Of a DNA stretch of 64,000 nucleotides, positions 43,316-52,062 are shown piece by piece (the first letter of the stretch is position 1; the number at the start of each line of letters is the position of its first letter). The translations under genes and the position numbers were made by a program. The notes beneath the pieces were generated by a model that saw only the letters and a list, made by a program, of their open reading frames with translations, searched no databases and was not told the origin of the DNA. Source of the stretch: JANMDU01 sp031375105 (GTDB lineage Bacteria > Pseudomonadota > Gammaproteobacteria > Burkholderiales > Burkholderiaceae_C); contig JANMHJ010000059.1 of NCBI GenBank assembly GCA_031375105.1, positions 1 to 64,000 on the forward strand, written 5' to 3'.

Positions 43316-44299
43316 TCAGCTCTTAGGCAGTAAGCCCAGCCGCTCAATCGTGGCGCGTTCTTGCGCGAAGGTGCGGGCGGCATAGCGGGAGTATTCCGCG
43401 CTGTCCATCCAGATCACGGGTTGGTGGAATTTTTCAAACACTTCGAGCACCTTTGGATCTTGGCTGACTTTGAGCAACGCGCCTTCGATCAGTTTGACGA
43501 GCGCTGGATCCATGCCCTTGGGGCCGCCGATACCAAAGGGCGACTCGCTCACGGTATCCCAGCCGCTCTCTTTCACCGTGGGCACATTGGGAAAAGCCTT
43601 GGTGCGCTTGCTTCCCAAAGTGGCCAAATAGCGCAGCTTGCCCGATTCCACATGGGGCACGAATTCGGTCGTTCCGCTCATGAGGGGGATTTGCCCGCCG
43701 AGAAGAGCGGGCAAAATTTCCGCAGAGCCTTTGTAGGGGATCGGGTTGGTGGTGAAGCCAGCCTTGAACGCAAATTCTTCAAACGCCAAATGCGGTGTGG
43801 TGCCAATGCCGGTGTGACCGTAATCAAGTTTTCCGGGATTGGCTTTGGCCCAAGCCACCATCTCTTTGATGGTTTTGTAAGGGGCATCCACATGTGCCGC
43901 GATACCGAAGGTGTACCCAGTGAGGCATGCCAGATGCGTGATGTCGTTGACGGGATGAAACGGCATTTTCTGCATATGGGGAAGGCGGTAAATGCCCAGC
44001 GGCAGTTGCGTGAGCGTATAGCCATCGGGCTTGGCACTCAGCATGGCAGTTGCTCCCAGAGAGCCGCCTGCGCCGGGCTTGTTTTCCACGACCACACTCG
44101 CACCGCCCAAGGCGCGAGACAAAGACTCGCCAATGGAGCGCACTGCCGCATCCGATGCGCCGCCAGCAGTCCAAGGACAGATCAGCGAAATTGGACGCGA
44201 GGGGTATTTATCCTGCGCGCGGGCCCATGGGCTGACGAGCGCGGGAGCTGCGATCAATGCGGCAGTGGTTTTCAAACTTTGGCGACGAGTGGTTTTCAT
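43316..44299 (-). CDS. Tripartite tricarboxylate transporter receptor (Bug family)
   Basis: A 327-residue periplasmic receptor with a twin-Arg-like leader (TTRRQSLKTTAALIAAPALV) cut at ARAQD, then ISLICPWTAGGASDAAVRS and KPDGYTLTQLP. It is more distant from the tandem pair at 5.7-7.8 kb, with WTAGGASD instead of YPPGGSTD. Its start overlaps the acetoacetyl-CoA synthetase stop by 4 bases (ATGA). The coupling suggests the imported carboxylate is activated by that CoA ligase, an inference from context only. Confidence 0.9.
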   Translation of the reverse strand: MKTTRRQSLKTTAALIAAPALVSPWARAQDKYPSRPISLICPWTAGGASDAAVRSIGESLSRALGGASVVVENKPGAGGSLGATAMLSAKPDGYTLTQLPLGIYRLPHMQKMPFHPVNDITHLACLTGYTFGIAAHVDAPYKTIKEMVAWAKANPGKLDYGHTGIGTTPHLAFEEFAFKAGFTTNPIPYKGSAEILPALLGGQIPLMSGTTEFVPHVESGKLRYLATLGSKRTKAFPNVPTVKESGWDTVSESPFGIGGPKGMDPALVKLIEGALLKVSQDPKVLEVFEKFHQPVIWMDSAEYSRYAARTFAQERATIERLGLLPKS

Positions 44300-46422
44300 G
44301 CGGTGCTCCTAGTGTCATGACGTGATTTGGTGAGATGCTTTTCAGCGTAGCGTACATACCAATCTAGGCAATCCGGGTTTGCCATGGCATCTTTGTTCAC
44401 CACTTTTTCTAATGGCTGGCCGAGCATCAGTTTCTTGATCGGCAGCTCTTGCTTTTTGCCGCTCAAAGTGCGCGGGATGGCTTCGACTTGTAGCGTCTCA
44501 TTGGGCACGAAACGCGGCGAGAGCTGCTTGCGGATCGCATCGTGAATTTTTGTCTTGAGCTCATCGGTGAGTGACACGCCGGGGCGCAGCGCCACGAAGA
44601 GCGGCATGAAGCTCTCGCGCCCCAAATATTCCAAATCCACCACCATGCTATCGAGCACTTCGGGCAGTGCTTCCACAGCACTGTAGATTTCGCTCGTGCC
44701 CATGCGCAGGCCAGCGCGGTTGATCGTCGCGTCGCTTCGGCCATAAATGATGCAGCCACCATCTGCGCCGATTTTGAGCCAATCGCCGTGTCGCCATACG
44801 AGGCGTTTTTCACCTTGCGCATTTACGCGGCTGTACATATCGAAATAGCTAGAGAGATAGCGGGCGTTGCCCTCATCGTTCCAGAAATACAGCGGCATCG
44901 AGGGGATGGGTTGCGTGCAGACCAGTTCGCCCACTTCCCCCATCACCGCTTGGCCGTCTTCATTCCAGGCCTCTACAGCGCAGCCGAGCAAGCGGCATTG
45001 CATCTGACCGGGCACTTGGGGCAACTCGCGATGGCTGCCAATGAAGGCGCCGCAAAAATCTGTGCCGCCGGAGATGTTGCACCAGAAGACTTCAAAACCT
45101 GGCTCGCCCTGTACCGCGGGCTGCGCATGCAGTTGTGCAAACTGCGCACTGCCCCAGCGCTGCACTTCTTCTGGCAGCGGCGAGCCCGTGGAGCCGAGTG
45201 CCCGCACTTGGCGCAATTCATGCCCCGCCGCTTGCAAAGCCGCTGCGCTCACGCCCGCTTTCATGCAGTTCGTCCAATAGGCCGCGCCTGCGCCAAAAAA
45301 TGTGCAGCGATGCCGCGCCACAAAACGCCAAAGGATCGTCCAATCGGGTGCCTCTTTCGAGCCTGAGGGCGAGCCGTCATAGATACAAATCGTGGTGCCT
45401 GTGGCCAGCCCCGCCATCTGCGCATTCCACATCACCCAGCCGGTGGAGCTGTACCAGTGGTAACGCTCGCCATAGCTATTGGCCTGATAACTGCACCCAA
45501 CATCGTTGCCCAAACATTTGAGCGCAAGCAGCGTCAAAATGATGCCGCCGTGGCCATGCACGATGGGTTTGGGCAGGCCAGTGGTGCCGCTGGAATAGAC
45601 GATCCACAGTGGGTGGTCAAAAGGCAGTGTTTCAGGCTCAAAAGCCGCTATTTCTAAGCTTTTTTGGCTACTAGCCGTTATAAAATCGGCAAAGTTTGCT
45701 ATTATTTTAATAGTGTCCGGTGTGCCCCAAGCGGTTTTCAAAAGAAGCAGATGCGACAGACTGGGCAGCCCATCGCACAGCTCTTGCACGACCAAAGAAC
45801 GATCCAGCGGCTTGCCTGCGTAATGCACACCGTCCACCGCGATCAGCACCTTCGGCGTGATCTGTTTGAAGCGATCCAGCACCGCAGGCGTGCCCATGTC
45901 GGGTGCGCAGACGCTCCAAACCGCGCCGATGCTCACGCAGGCCAAGCAGGCAATGATCGTCTCAGGAATATTCGGCATGTAGGCGGCCACGCGATCCCCG
46001 CGCTGAACACCCATCTCTTGTAAAGAAATAGCCAGCGATGCCACCTGACTTTTCAGATCCGGCCAACTCAACTCACGTATCGCGCCCAGCTCGTTCTCAC
46101 TCACGATGGCCTGCAAGCCCGCCGCATGCGCGGCATCTGTATGGCGCAAAATCTGCGCCGCGTAATTCACCTGCGCCCCCGGAAACCACTGCGGCTGCGG
46201 CATGCGGTCGTCCGCCAAAGCCGCGCTGTGCGATGTGGGCGATTGCACGGCAAAGTAATCCCAAATCGACTGCCAAAACCGATCCAAATCCGTCACCGAC
46301 CATTGCCACAGCGCGTCATATGTCTCAAAGCGCAAGCCGCGATGCTGCGCGAGCCAATCTTGATAAAGGCGAATTTGCGGAAGATAGGCGCTGTTTTGAG
46401 CGCTGTGTGTTTGTTGATTCAT
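44296..46422 (-). CDS. Acetoacetyl-CoA synthetase
   Basis: A 708-residue AMP-forming acyl-CoA ligase of the acetoacetate-CoA ligase subfamily. Motifs are RGDRVAAYMPNIPETIIACL, LWIVYSSGTTGLPKPIVHGH (AMP-binding P-loop, about residue 274 on), YHWYSSTGWVMWN, and the C-terminal catalytic Lys region PRTLSGKKQELPIKK. It activates acetoacetate or a related beta-keto acid. I chose ATG 46422. Seventy codons upstream in the open frame are shadow of the opposite gene. A dispersed repeat inserts about 19 residues (IKIIANFADFITASSQKSLE) before the AMP-binding motif. Confidence 0.9.
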   Translation of the reverse strand: MNQQTHSAQNSAYLPQIRLYQDWLAQHRGLRFETYDALWQWSVTDLDRFWQSIWDYFAVQSPTSHSAALADDRMPQPQWFPGAQVNYAAQILRHTDAAHAAGLQAIVSENELGAIRELSWPDLKSQVASLAISLQEMGVQRGDRVAAYMPNIPETIIACLACVSIGAVWSVCAPDMGTPAVLDRFKQITPKVLIAVDGVHYAGKPLDRSLVVQELCDGLPSLSHLLLLKTAWGTPDTIKIIANFADFITASSQKSLEIAAFEPETLPFDHPLWIVYSSGTTGLPKPIVHGHGGIILTLLALKCLGNDVGCSYQANSYGERYHWYSSTGWVMWNAQMAGLATGTTICIYDGSPSGSKEAPDWTILWRFVARHRCTFFGAGAAYWTNCMKAGVSAAALQAAGHELRQVRALGSTGSPLPEEVQRWGSAQFAQLHAQPAVQGEPGFEVFWCNISGGTDFCGAFIGSHRELPQVPGQMQCRLLGCAVEAWNEDGQAVMGEVGELVCTQPIPSMPLYFWNDEGNARYLSSYFDMYSRVNAQGEKRLVWRHGDWLKIGADGGCIIYGRSDATINRAGLRMGTSEIYSAVEALPEVLDSMVVDLEYLGRESFMPLFVALRPGVSLTDELKTKIHDAIRKQLSPRFVPNETLQVEAIPRTLSGKKQELPIKKLMLGQPLEKVVNKDAMANPDCLDWYVRYAEKHLTKSRHDTRSTA
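45658..45714 (-). repeat. ~50-bp dispersed repeat, copy 16 (inside acetoacetyl-CoA synthetase)
   Basis: On the minus strand: CACTATTAAAATAATAGC, AAACTTTGCCGA, TTTTATAACGGCTAGTAGCC. It is sense-oriented in the common frame (..IIANFADFITASS). Confidence 0.88.
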
Positions 46423-46435
46423 GTCATTCACCTGT

Positions 46436-47200
46436 TTAATCACCGCCGCAGCCACCACCGTCGCCGCCACCATCTGCACCACCGAAGCCATCAGCATCAC
46501 CACTGCTACTGCCAGAAGAAAAGTCTGTGCCGCAATACACTGCGGCATCGTTGTCGTTTTTATTCGCGATATCGCGGCAATCAGGGTGGTAGCTGAAGCC
46601 GCCTTCGATGGCCAGCTTGGTATCGAGCGCAAAGAGCAAAGGCAGCCGTGTAGGCGCGCGCGGGTCTATCGCCTCGTCTTTGCATGCCCAAAACCATGCG
46701 CGGCGCAGGCCGTCGTTGCGCTGAGCGTTCGGCCCCAAGGCTTCGGCAGGCGTGTGATGTAGAAAACGCCCCAAACCATTGAGACACCATTGCTTGTAGC
46801 CACGCGTATGCAAAATAAATTCGTGCCACATCGCATCCACCACTTTGGATGGCATGGCCACAAAGCCGCCCTTGGAGCGGTTGCAAGCCAGAAAGAATTG
46901 CCGCAGGCCGCGCTCCACCAAATCCGTGTCTTTGCCGCTGAGCTGCGGGTAATGCTCGCGCAGCTTGCGCTTGAGAAACTGTGGCAAAGCCGCCTCGCGG
47001 ATGTATTGTTCGCGCCGCCAAGCAGCCCAAGCCGCCAAGGTGATCGATAAAACCAGTATCGCAAACAGGGTGATCACCATGTTCGCGCCCGGCCGCCACA
47101 GCTTCAAAACACTTCCGAAAATAATCACAGCCCAGATTCCCGCAGCAATAGCGGGATACCAGCGCCCATAGCGCGCCAAGCGCAAGCTCCATACAGACAT
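46436..47200 (-). CDS. Glycine-rich-tail membrane protein with DUF1399-like domain
   Basis: A 254-residue protein. Two N-terminal hydrophobic segments (about residues 15-33 and 40-60) are followed by a soluble domain with VVDAMWHEFILHTRGYKQWC and LGRFLHHTP, resembling the MWHxxIL...Y..FC pattern of glycine-rich-domain (DUF1399) proteins. The last ~27 residues are almost only Gly, Ser and Asp with one Cys. Function is unknown. It ends 13 bp before the acetoacetyl-CoA synthetase start, possibly in the same transcript. Confidence 0.65.
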   Translation of the reverse strand: MSVWSLRLARYGRWYPAIAAGIWAVIIFGSVLKLWRPGANMVITLFAILVLSITLAAWAAWRREQYIREAALPQFLKRKLREHYPQLSGKDTDLVERGLRQFFLACNRSKGGFVAMPSKVVDAMWHEFILHTRGYKQWCLNGLGRFLHHTPAEALGPNAQRNDGLRRAWFWACKDEAIDPRAPTRLPLLFALDTKLAIEGGFSYHPDCRDIANKNDNDAAVYCGTDFSSGSSSGDADGFGGADGGGDGGGCGGD

Positions 47201-47279
47201 CGCTTCGTCTCCTCATGGCTACAGCGCCATTTGATCGCCATGATAATCTGCCAGCCTCACATTGAGAGAAGCTGCAAAG

Positions 47280-47771
47280 ATGATGAACGCCCCCGCTCCT
47301 GAACTACGCGCCGTGTGCACACTCAGCGTCCACGTTGCCCAAGCCGTGGAAGCGGGCACGGTGCTGCATGCGCAAGGCCAAGGGCGGCGGCGCATCATTC
47401 CCATCACGGGTGGCACCGTGCGAGGGCATGCGCGCGGGCAAAGCTTGGATGGCGTGGTGTTGCCCGGCGGCGCAGATTTTCAGCTTGTCACCTCCGCCAA
47501 TGCCGCGCTGCTCGATGCGCGCTACATCTTTCGCTTGAACGATGGCAGCCATATTTACGTCAGCAACCAAGCAGTGCGCACCGGCAGCGAAGCAGACATC
47601 ACATCATTGGTGCGCGGCGAAGCTGTGCCCCACGAACGCATCTATTTCCGCTGCGCCCCACGCTTTGAAGTCGAGCGCGCCGATCTGGCCTGGATGACGC
47701 AAACCCTGTTCATCGGTACCGGCGCGAGATTTCCTGAACGGGTGGAGATGGTGTTTTATGAGGTGGTGTGA
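47280..47771 (+). CDS. DUF3237 family protein
   Basis: A 163-residue beta-barrel-type protein of the DUF3237 family: GGTVRGHARGQSLDGVVLPG, DFQLVTSANAALLDARYIFR, HERIYFRCAPRFEV and TLFIGTGARFPERVEMVFYE are typical landmarks. Function is unknown. I chose the first of two adjacent ATGs (47280), with GAGAAG about 10 bases upstream. It is divergent from the glycine-rich protein gene. Confidence 0.85.
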   Translation: MMNAPAPELRAVCTLSVHVAQAVEAGTVLHAQGQGRRRIIPITGGTVRGHARGQSLDGVVLPGGADFQLVTSANAALLDARYIFRLNDGSHIYVSNQAVRTGSEADITSLVRGEAVPHERIYFRCAPRFEVERADLAWMTQTLFIGTGARFPERVEMVFYEVV

Positions 47772-47865
47772 GGATCCATGTGTCGATTATTTTGATAAAC
47801 ATCGACATGATGGCTTTCTAGTGTCGAAAAGGCGGCCATTTTTCAATACATTCCTTCAAATCCGA

Positions 47866-48450
47866 CTAAGCCGACGGATACGGGTGAACTGATTCATTTA
47901 TCGGAGGTTGTAAAAAGTTTCCCCATAAGCCCCATGTTGATTGGGCCACATCCAAAGCTCCAAACATCCATAACCCACTCAATCTATTGGTTGGCATCTT
48001 CAGCTTTGAAAAATCTATTCGTTCTCTGCGATTGAGATGGATGACGACCGTCAGATCAGAGTTGTCATACTCCGTAAGTCCAGCAAGAAGTTGGTCCAGC
48101 GTTGCTTGTGGGTTTAAGCTTGTAGGGGCAAGCTCTTTGAGTTGGCACAGCTTGAAATGATTTACATCATCAATCTGCTGCAATGCTACGAAGTCAAAAT
48201 CCTCGTCCTCGGCGGCCGCTAGGTAGATTGGTTCGCCTAAAGCTTGACCCATGAGATAACAAAACATCGCTGCTGCGCGTGCCTCGCGCCAAGGTTTGAG
48301 TTCGTTCGTACGCAAATTCCGCACCTTTTCAGGCAAGGCAGCGATGCCTTCGTTTTGCCCCAGTAAGCGAAGCTCCATCAGAAAGTTCTTTCTGTCTTTG
48401 AACTCCAATTGAGCTAACTTACGCGACAAAATGGGATTGTCTGAATCCAT
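47866..48450 (-). CDS. Hypothetical protein, 194 residues
   Basis: I do not recognise this protein. It is acidic and soluble with no signal or membrane segment. Visible features are NELKPWREARAAAMFCYLMG, an acidic stretch (EDEDFDFVALQQ) and LTVVIHLNRRERIDFSKL. It sits downstream of uvrA on the same strand, with a 15-bp gap, so it may share the transcript. Codon use is less GC-biased at third positions than its neighbours by eye. An accessory origin is possible. Confidence 0.6.
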   Translation of the reverse strand: MDSDNPILSRKLAQLEFKDRKNFLMELRLLGQNEGIAALPEKVRNLRTNELKPWREARAAAMFCYLMGQALGEPIYLAAAEDEDFDFVALQQIDDVNHFKLCQLKELAPTSLNPQATLDQLLAGLTEYDNSDLTVVIHLNRRERIDFSKLKMPTNRLSGLWMFGALDVAQSTWGLWGNFLQPPINESVHPYPSA

Positions 48451-48465
48451 GCTTTCAGTGCGTCT

Positions 48466-51400
48466 TCAACCGTGATCGGTAAGCAACCGCTTCAAATACC
48501 GCCCCGTGAAGCTACCTTCCGCTTGCGCCACCTGCTCAGGCGTGCCCACTGCCACCACTTGCCCGCCACCATCGCCTCCTTCCGGCCCCATGTCGATCAA
48601 CCAATCGGCGGTTTTGATCACGTCCAGGTTGTGTTCGATGATGACGATGGTGTTGCCTGCGTCGCGCAATTGGTGGAGGACTTTGAGGAGGAGTTCGATG
48701 TCGGCGAAGTGCAGGCCGGTGGTGGGTTCGTCCAAGATGTAGAGCGTGCGGCCAGTGTCGCGTTTGCTGAGTTCGAGGGCGAGTTTGACGCGCTGAGCTT
48801 CGCCGCCTGAGAGGGTGGTGGCGCTTTGGCCGAGGCGGATGTACGAGAGGCCGACATCGAGCAGGGTTTGCAGCTTGCGGGCGATGGTTGGCACAGCTTT
48901 GAGGAAATCAAAAGCTTCACCGACTGTCATCTCCAAAATTTGCGCGATGTTTTTGCCTTTGTATTGCACTTCAAGCGTTTCGCGGTTGTAGCGTTTGCCT
49001 GCGCATACGTCGCAGGGCACATACACATCGGGCAAGAAATGCATTTCTACCTTCACCATGCCATCGCCTTGGCAGGCTTCGCAGCGGCCACCGGCCACGT
49101 TGAAGCTGAATCGCCCTGCGCCATAGCCACGCTCGCGTGCCATCGGCACTTCGGCCAAGAGTTCGCGAATGGGCGTGAAGAGGCCGGTATAGGTGGCAGG
49201 GTTGGAGCGTGGCGTGCGGCCAATCGGGGATTGATCGACATTGATCACTTTGTCGAAATGCTCTAGGCCTTCAATTTCTAAATACGGCGCGGGTTCGTCA
49301 TGGCTGCGATACAGGCTGCGAGCCACCGCTTTATGCAGCGTGTCATTCACCAAGGTAGATTTGCCCGAGCCTGACACGCCTGTGACGCAGGTCATCAGGC
49401 CCACGGGGAAATCAGCGCTGACGTTTTTCAGATTGTTGCCTGTCGCACCGATCAAGCGCAGCAGTTGAAATTTCTCATCCGCTTTGACGGTCGGCTTTTT
49501 CTTCTCGTAGGTAGAGCCGGGATAACGCGACTTGCTCGGCGCAGGTGAGGGCGCTTTCACTTGCAGGGGCAGCCATTTGTGGCGCTTGGATGGCACCGCA
49601 ATTTGCCGCGCACCGCTGAGATATTGCCCCGTCAGCGACTCTGCGCTTTGCTCAATTTGCTGCGCCGTGCCTTGCGCAATGATGCGCCCGCCGTGAATGC
49701 CTGCGCCCAGACCAATATCAATCACGTAATCCGCAGCGCGAATCATGTCTTCATCATGCTCCACCACAATCACGCTGTTGCCCAAGTTGCGCAGATGCTT
49801 GAGCGTGTCAATCAAACGATCATTGTCGCGCTGATGCAGGCCAATGCTCGGCTCATCCAGCACATACATCACGCCCGTGAGCCCGCTGCCGATTTGGCTG
49901 GCCAAACGAATGCGCTGCGATTCACCGCCGGATAAAGTCTCTGCGCTGCGAGACAAGCTCAGGTAACTCAAGCCCACATCGTTTAAGAATTTCAAGCGTG
50001 AGGCGATTTCTTTGATCACCTTGCTGGCAATCTCAGCTTTCGCGCCCGTCATCTTAAGGCCTTCAAAATAGCTCTGCGCTTCGAGCAAGGTGGTGTGACT
50101 GATTTCTGAAATCGTGCGCGCTTGGCCACCCTTTTGTAAGCCTTCACCGATGCGCACATTGCGCGCCTCGCACTTCAGGCGCGTGCCTTCGCAGGCCGTG
50201 CAGGGCTGGGTATGGCGGTAGCGAGCGAGATCTTCGCGCACGAGGGCAGATTCGGTTTCGCGGTAACGCCGCTCCATGTTGTGAATGATGCCTTCAAAGG
50301 GATGCTTTTTCTTGATCTTCTTGCCTGCGAAATTGCCCGTTTCCATGGTGTAGCTGAAGGCAATTTCCTCTTCGCCGCTGCCATGCAAAATCAGCTGTTG
50401 CACATTCGCAGGCAGCTCTTCGAAGGGCTTGTCCACATCGAATTTGTAATGCTTGGCGAGCGATTCGATCAATGCAAAATAATAGCCATTGCGTCGATCC
50501 CAGCCTTTGACCGCGCCGCTGGCAAGCGAGAGCGAGGGAAACGCCACGACGCGCGTGGGGTCAAAAAACTCCATCGTCCCCAAACCATCGCAGGTCTCAC
50601 ACGCGCCCACAGGTGAGTTGAACGAAAATAAACGTGGCTCTAATTCGCCAATGCTGAAGCCGCACACCGGGCAGGCGAATTTTGCGTTGAACCAATGCTC
50701 TTTTTCAAGTGATTTAGGGCTATCCCCGTTATGTTCTGTGCGTAGCTTGCTATCGTTTTGATAGTCTATGTTGAATGCAATCGCGCGGCCTTCAGCGATG
50801 CGTAGCGCCGCTTCAAAGCTCTCGGCCAAGCGCTGTTTGGTGTTGTCGTACTCCGTTCGGGCTGAGCCTGCCTGAACCTCCACCGGCCCTTCGACCGGAT
50901 CAGAGCGAACGGGAGCATGGCGAACCTTGAGGCGATCAATCACCACATCAACATCATGCTTCTCGGTTTTCTTGAGTTTGGGCAACTGATCAAATTCAAC
51001 CAGCTCTCCATCCACCCGAAAGCGCACATAGCCCCGCGCTTGCATGTCTTCAAATATGTCGAGAAATTCGCCTTTTTTCTCGCGTGCAATTGGCGCAAGA
51101 ATCATCACCTTCGTATCCTGCGGCCAAGCAAGCACGGCATCGACCATCTGCGAGACGGTTTGCGATTGCAGTGGTTGCAAATGATCGGGGCAATAAGGCG
51201 TGCCAGCGCGAGCAAACAAGAGGCGCAGGTAATCATGAATCTCAGTGACCGTTCCCACCGTAGAACGCGGGTTGTGGCTCGTGGCCTTCTGCTCAATCGA
51301 GATCGCAGGCGAGAGCCCCTCAATCACATCCACATCCGGCTTATCCATGAGCTGCAAAAACTGCCGCGCATAGGTGGACAAACTCTCCACATAGCGCCGC

Positions 51401-51552
51401 TGCCCCTCGGCATACAGCGTGTCAAACGCCAGCGAAGATTTGCCCGAACCCGATAGCCCCGTGATCACCACCAAGCGATTGCGCGGAATATCCAAATCCA
51501 CATTCTTCAAGTTGTGCGTCCGCGCCCCGCGAATGCTGATGTGGGTATGCAT
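48466..51552 (-). CDS. uvrA: Excinuclease ABC subunit A, with repeat-derived insertions
   Basis: A protein of about 1028 residues that finds DNA damage and loads UvrB in nucleotide excision repair. It has two ABC ATPase modules (Walker A GLSGSGKSS and GVSGSGKST; signatures TLSGGESQRIRLA and TLSGGEAQRVKLA) and zinc-finger cysteine sets (CxxC in FACPVCGF, GACETCDG; GGRCEACQGDG). It is ~90 residues longer than E. coli UvrA (940). Two extra stretches in the first half are repeat DNA: one of REP type (PVRSDPVEGPVEVQAGSART) and one of the ~50-bp family (NIDYQNDSKLRTEHNGDSPK). Start uncertain: ATG 51552 precedes IRGARTHNLK; in-frame ATG 51585 and GTG 51603 are alternatives. Confidence 0.93.
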   Translation of the reverse strand: MHTHISIRGARTHNLKNVDLDIPRNRLVVITGLSGSGKSSLAFDTLYAEGQRRYVESLSTYARQFLQLMDKPDVDVIEGLSPAISIEQKATSHNPRSTVGTVTEIHDYLRLLFARAGTPYCPDHLQPLQSQTVSQMVDAVLAWPQDTKVMILAPIAREKKGEFLDIFEDMQARGYVRFRVDGELVEFDQLPKLKKTEKHDVDVVIDRLKVRHAPVRSDPVEGPVEVQAGSARTEYDNTKQRLAESFEAALRIAEGRAIAFNIDYQNDSKLRTEHNGDSPKSLEKEHWFNAKFACPVCGFSIGELEPRLFSFNSPVGACETCDGLGTMEFFDPTRVVAFPSLSLASGAVKGWDRRNGYYFALIESLAKHYKFDVDKPFEELPANVQQLILHGSGEEEIAFSYTMETGNFAGKKIKKKHPFEGIIHNMERRYRETESALVREDLARYRHTQPCTACEGTRLKCEARNVRIGEGLQKGGQARTISEISHTTLLEAQSYFEGLKMTGAKAEIASKVIKEIASRLKFLNDVGLSYLSLSRSAETLSGGESQRIRLASQIGSGLTGVMYVLDEPSIGLHQRDNDRLIDTLKHLRNLGNSVIVVEHDEDMIRAADYVIDIGLGAGIHGGRIIAQGTAQQIEQSAESLTGQYLSGARQIAVPSKRHKWLPLQVKAPSPAPSKSRYPGSTYEKKKPTVKADEKFQLLRLIGATGNNLKNVSADFPVGLMTCVTGVSGSGKSTLVNDTLHKAVARSLYRSHDEPAPYLEIEGLEHFDKVINVDQSPIGRTPRSNPATYTGLFTPIRELLAEVPMARERGYGAGRFSFNVAGGRCEACQGDGMVKVEMHFLPDVYVPCDVCAGKRYNRETLEVQYKGKNIAQILEMTVGEAFDFLKAVPTIARKLQTLLDVGLSYIRLGQSATTLSGGEAQRVKLALELSKRDTGRTLYILDEPTTGLHFADIELLLKVLHQLRDAGNTIVIIEHNLDVIKTADWLIDMGPEGGDGGGQVVAVGTPEQVAQAEGSFTGRYLKRLLTDHG
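50713..50766 (-). repeat. ~50-bp dispersed repeat, copy 17 (inside uvrA)
   Basis: On the minus strand: GACTATCAAAACGATAGC, AAGCTACGCACAG, AACATAACGGGGATAGCCC. It is sense-oriented but in a different frame from the other sense copies. Confidence 0.85.
50851..50913. repeat. REP-like inverted repeat inside uvrA
   Basis: CCGTTCGGGCTGA (50853-50865) pairs with TCAGAGCGAACGG (50900-50912), 11 of 13 positions matching. The inner halves resemble the widespread GAGCCTGTCGAAGGG repeat (here GAGCCTG and CCCTTCGACC). It is translated in frame, and a related single copy occurs at 60529-60554. Confidence 0.75.
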
Positions 51553-51651
51553 AGCTTGGCCTAAATACGCGCCATCTTGCGTCATTTCTTTGGAAGAATT
51601 CACAGTGTTCAGTTTCGAAAAGTCAACCGACCATCATAGCGCTTTGGCCTC

Positions 51652-52062
51652 CTAGCTGCCAGCTAAGCGCTTTGCCCCAGCCAAGCGGGTCATCTTTTTG
51701 TCCAGAGTCAGAACGCCCACAGCCGCCTGCTCATAATCATGCGCGATCAGCCGATCCATCAGGCCACAACCCTTTGCCGCTTGCGTGATCACCGCAAGCG
51801 TAGCGACACCATGCACTGGTTTAACCAAACCGCTGGTAAGCGCCTTCGTCAAACCAGTGCGTGCGTCTGATTTGCTGACACCATAGTGATGTTGTAGAGC
51901 CATATAAGCCTCGCCGATCACCATGCTACTTGCAAACAATTGCGCACCCTGCTTCTCCACCATGGCAGACAAGGTTTCTAGGGTCTCCTCGAACTCAGCC
52001 TCGGGCAAACCCGCAACCAAGCGCACCAAAATTGACGTGTCAATCCCGTAACGAGCGGTCAT
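51652..52062 (-). CDS. VapC-like PIN-domain toxin
   Basis: A 136-residue PIN-domain RNase. The first acidic motif is RYGIDTSILVRLV, then SSMVIGEAYMAL (conserved Glu), DRLIAHDY (Asp) and a final GVLTLDKKM. The set of acidic residues should bind Mg in an RNase toxin that cuts tRNA or rRNA. I chose ATG 52062, which overlaps the antitoxin end by 23 bp, usual in vapBC. It lies 3' of an AbrB-fold antitoxin on the same strand. Confidence 0.87.
   Translation of the reverse strand: MTARYGIDTSILVRLVAGLPEAEFEETLETLSAMVEKQGAQLFASSMVIGEAYMALQHHYGVSKSDARTGLTKALTSGLVKPVHGVATLAVITQAAKGCGLMDRLIAHDYEQAAVGVLTLDKKMTRLAGAKRLAGS

Noticed and set aside
47780..47807. Inverted repeat TGTCGA..TCGACA after the DUF3237 gene as a terminator
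   Set aside because: Arms are short, the loop is 13 nt and no T-run follows directly.
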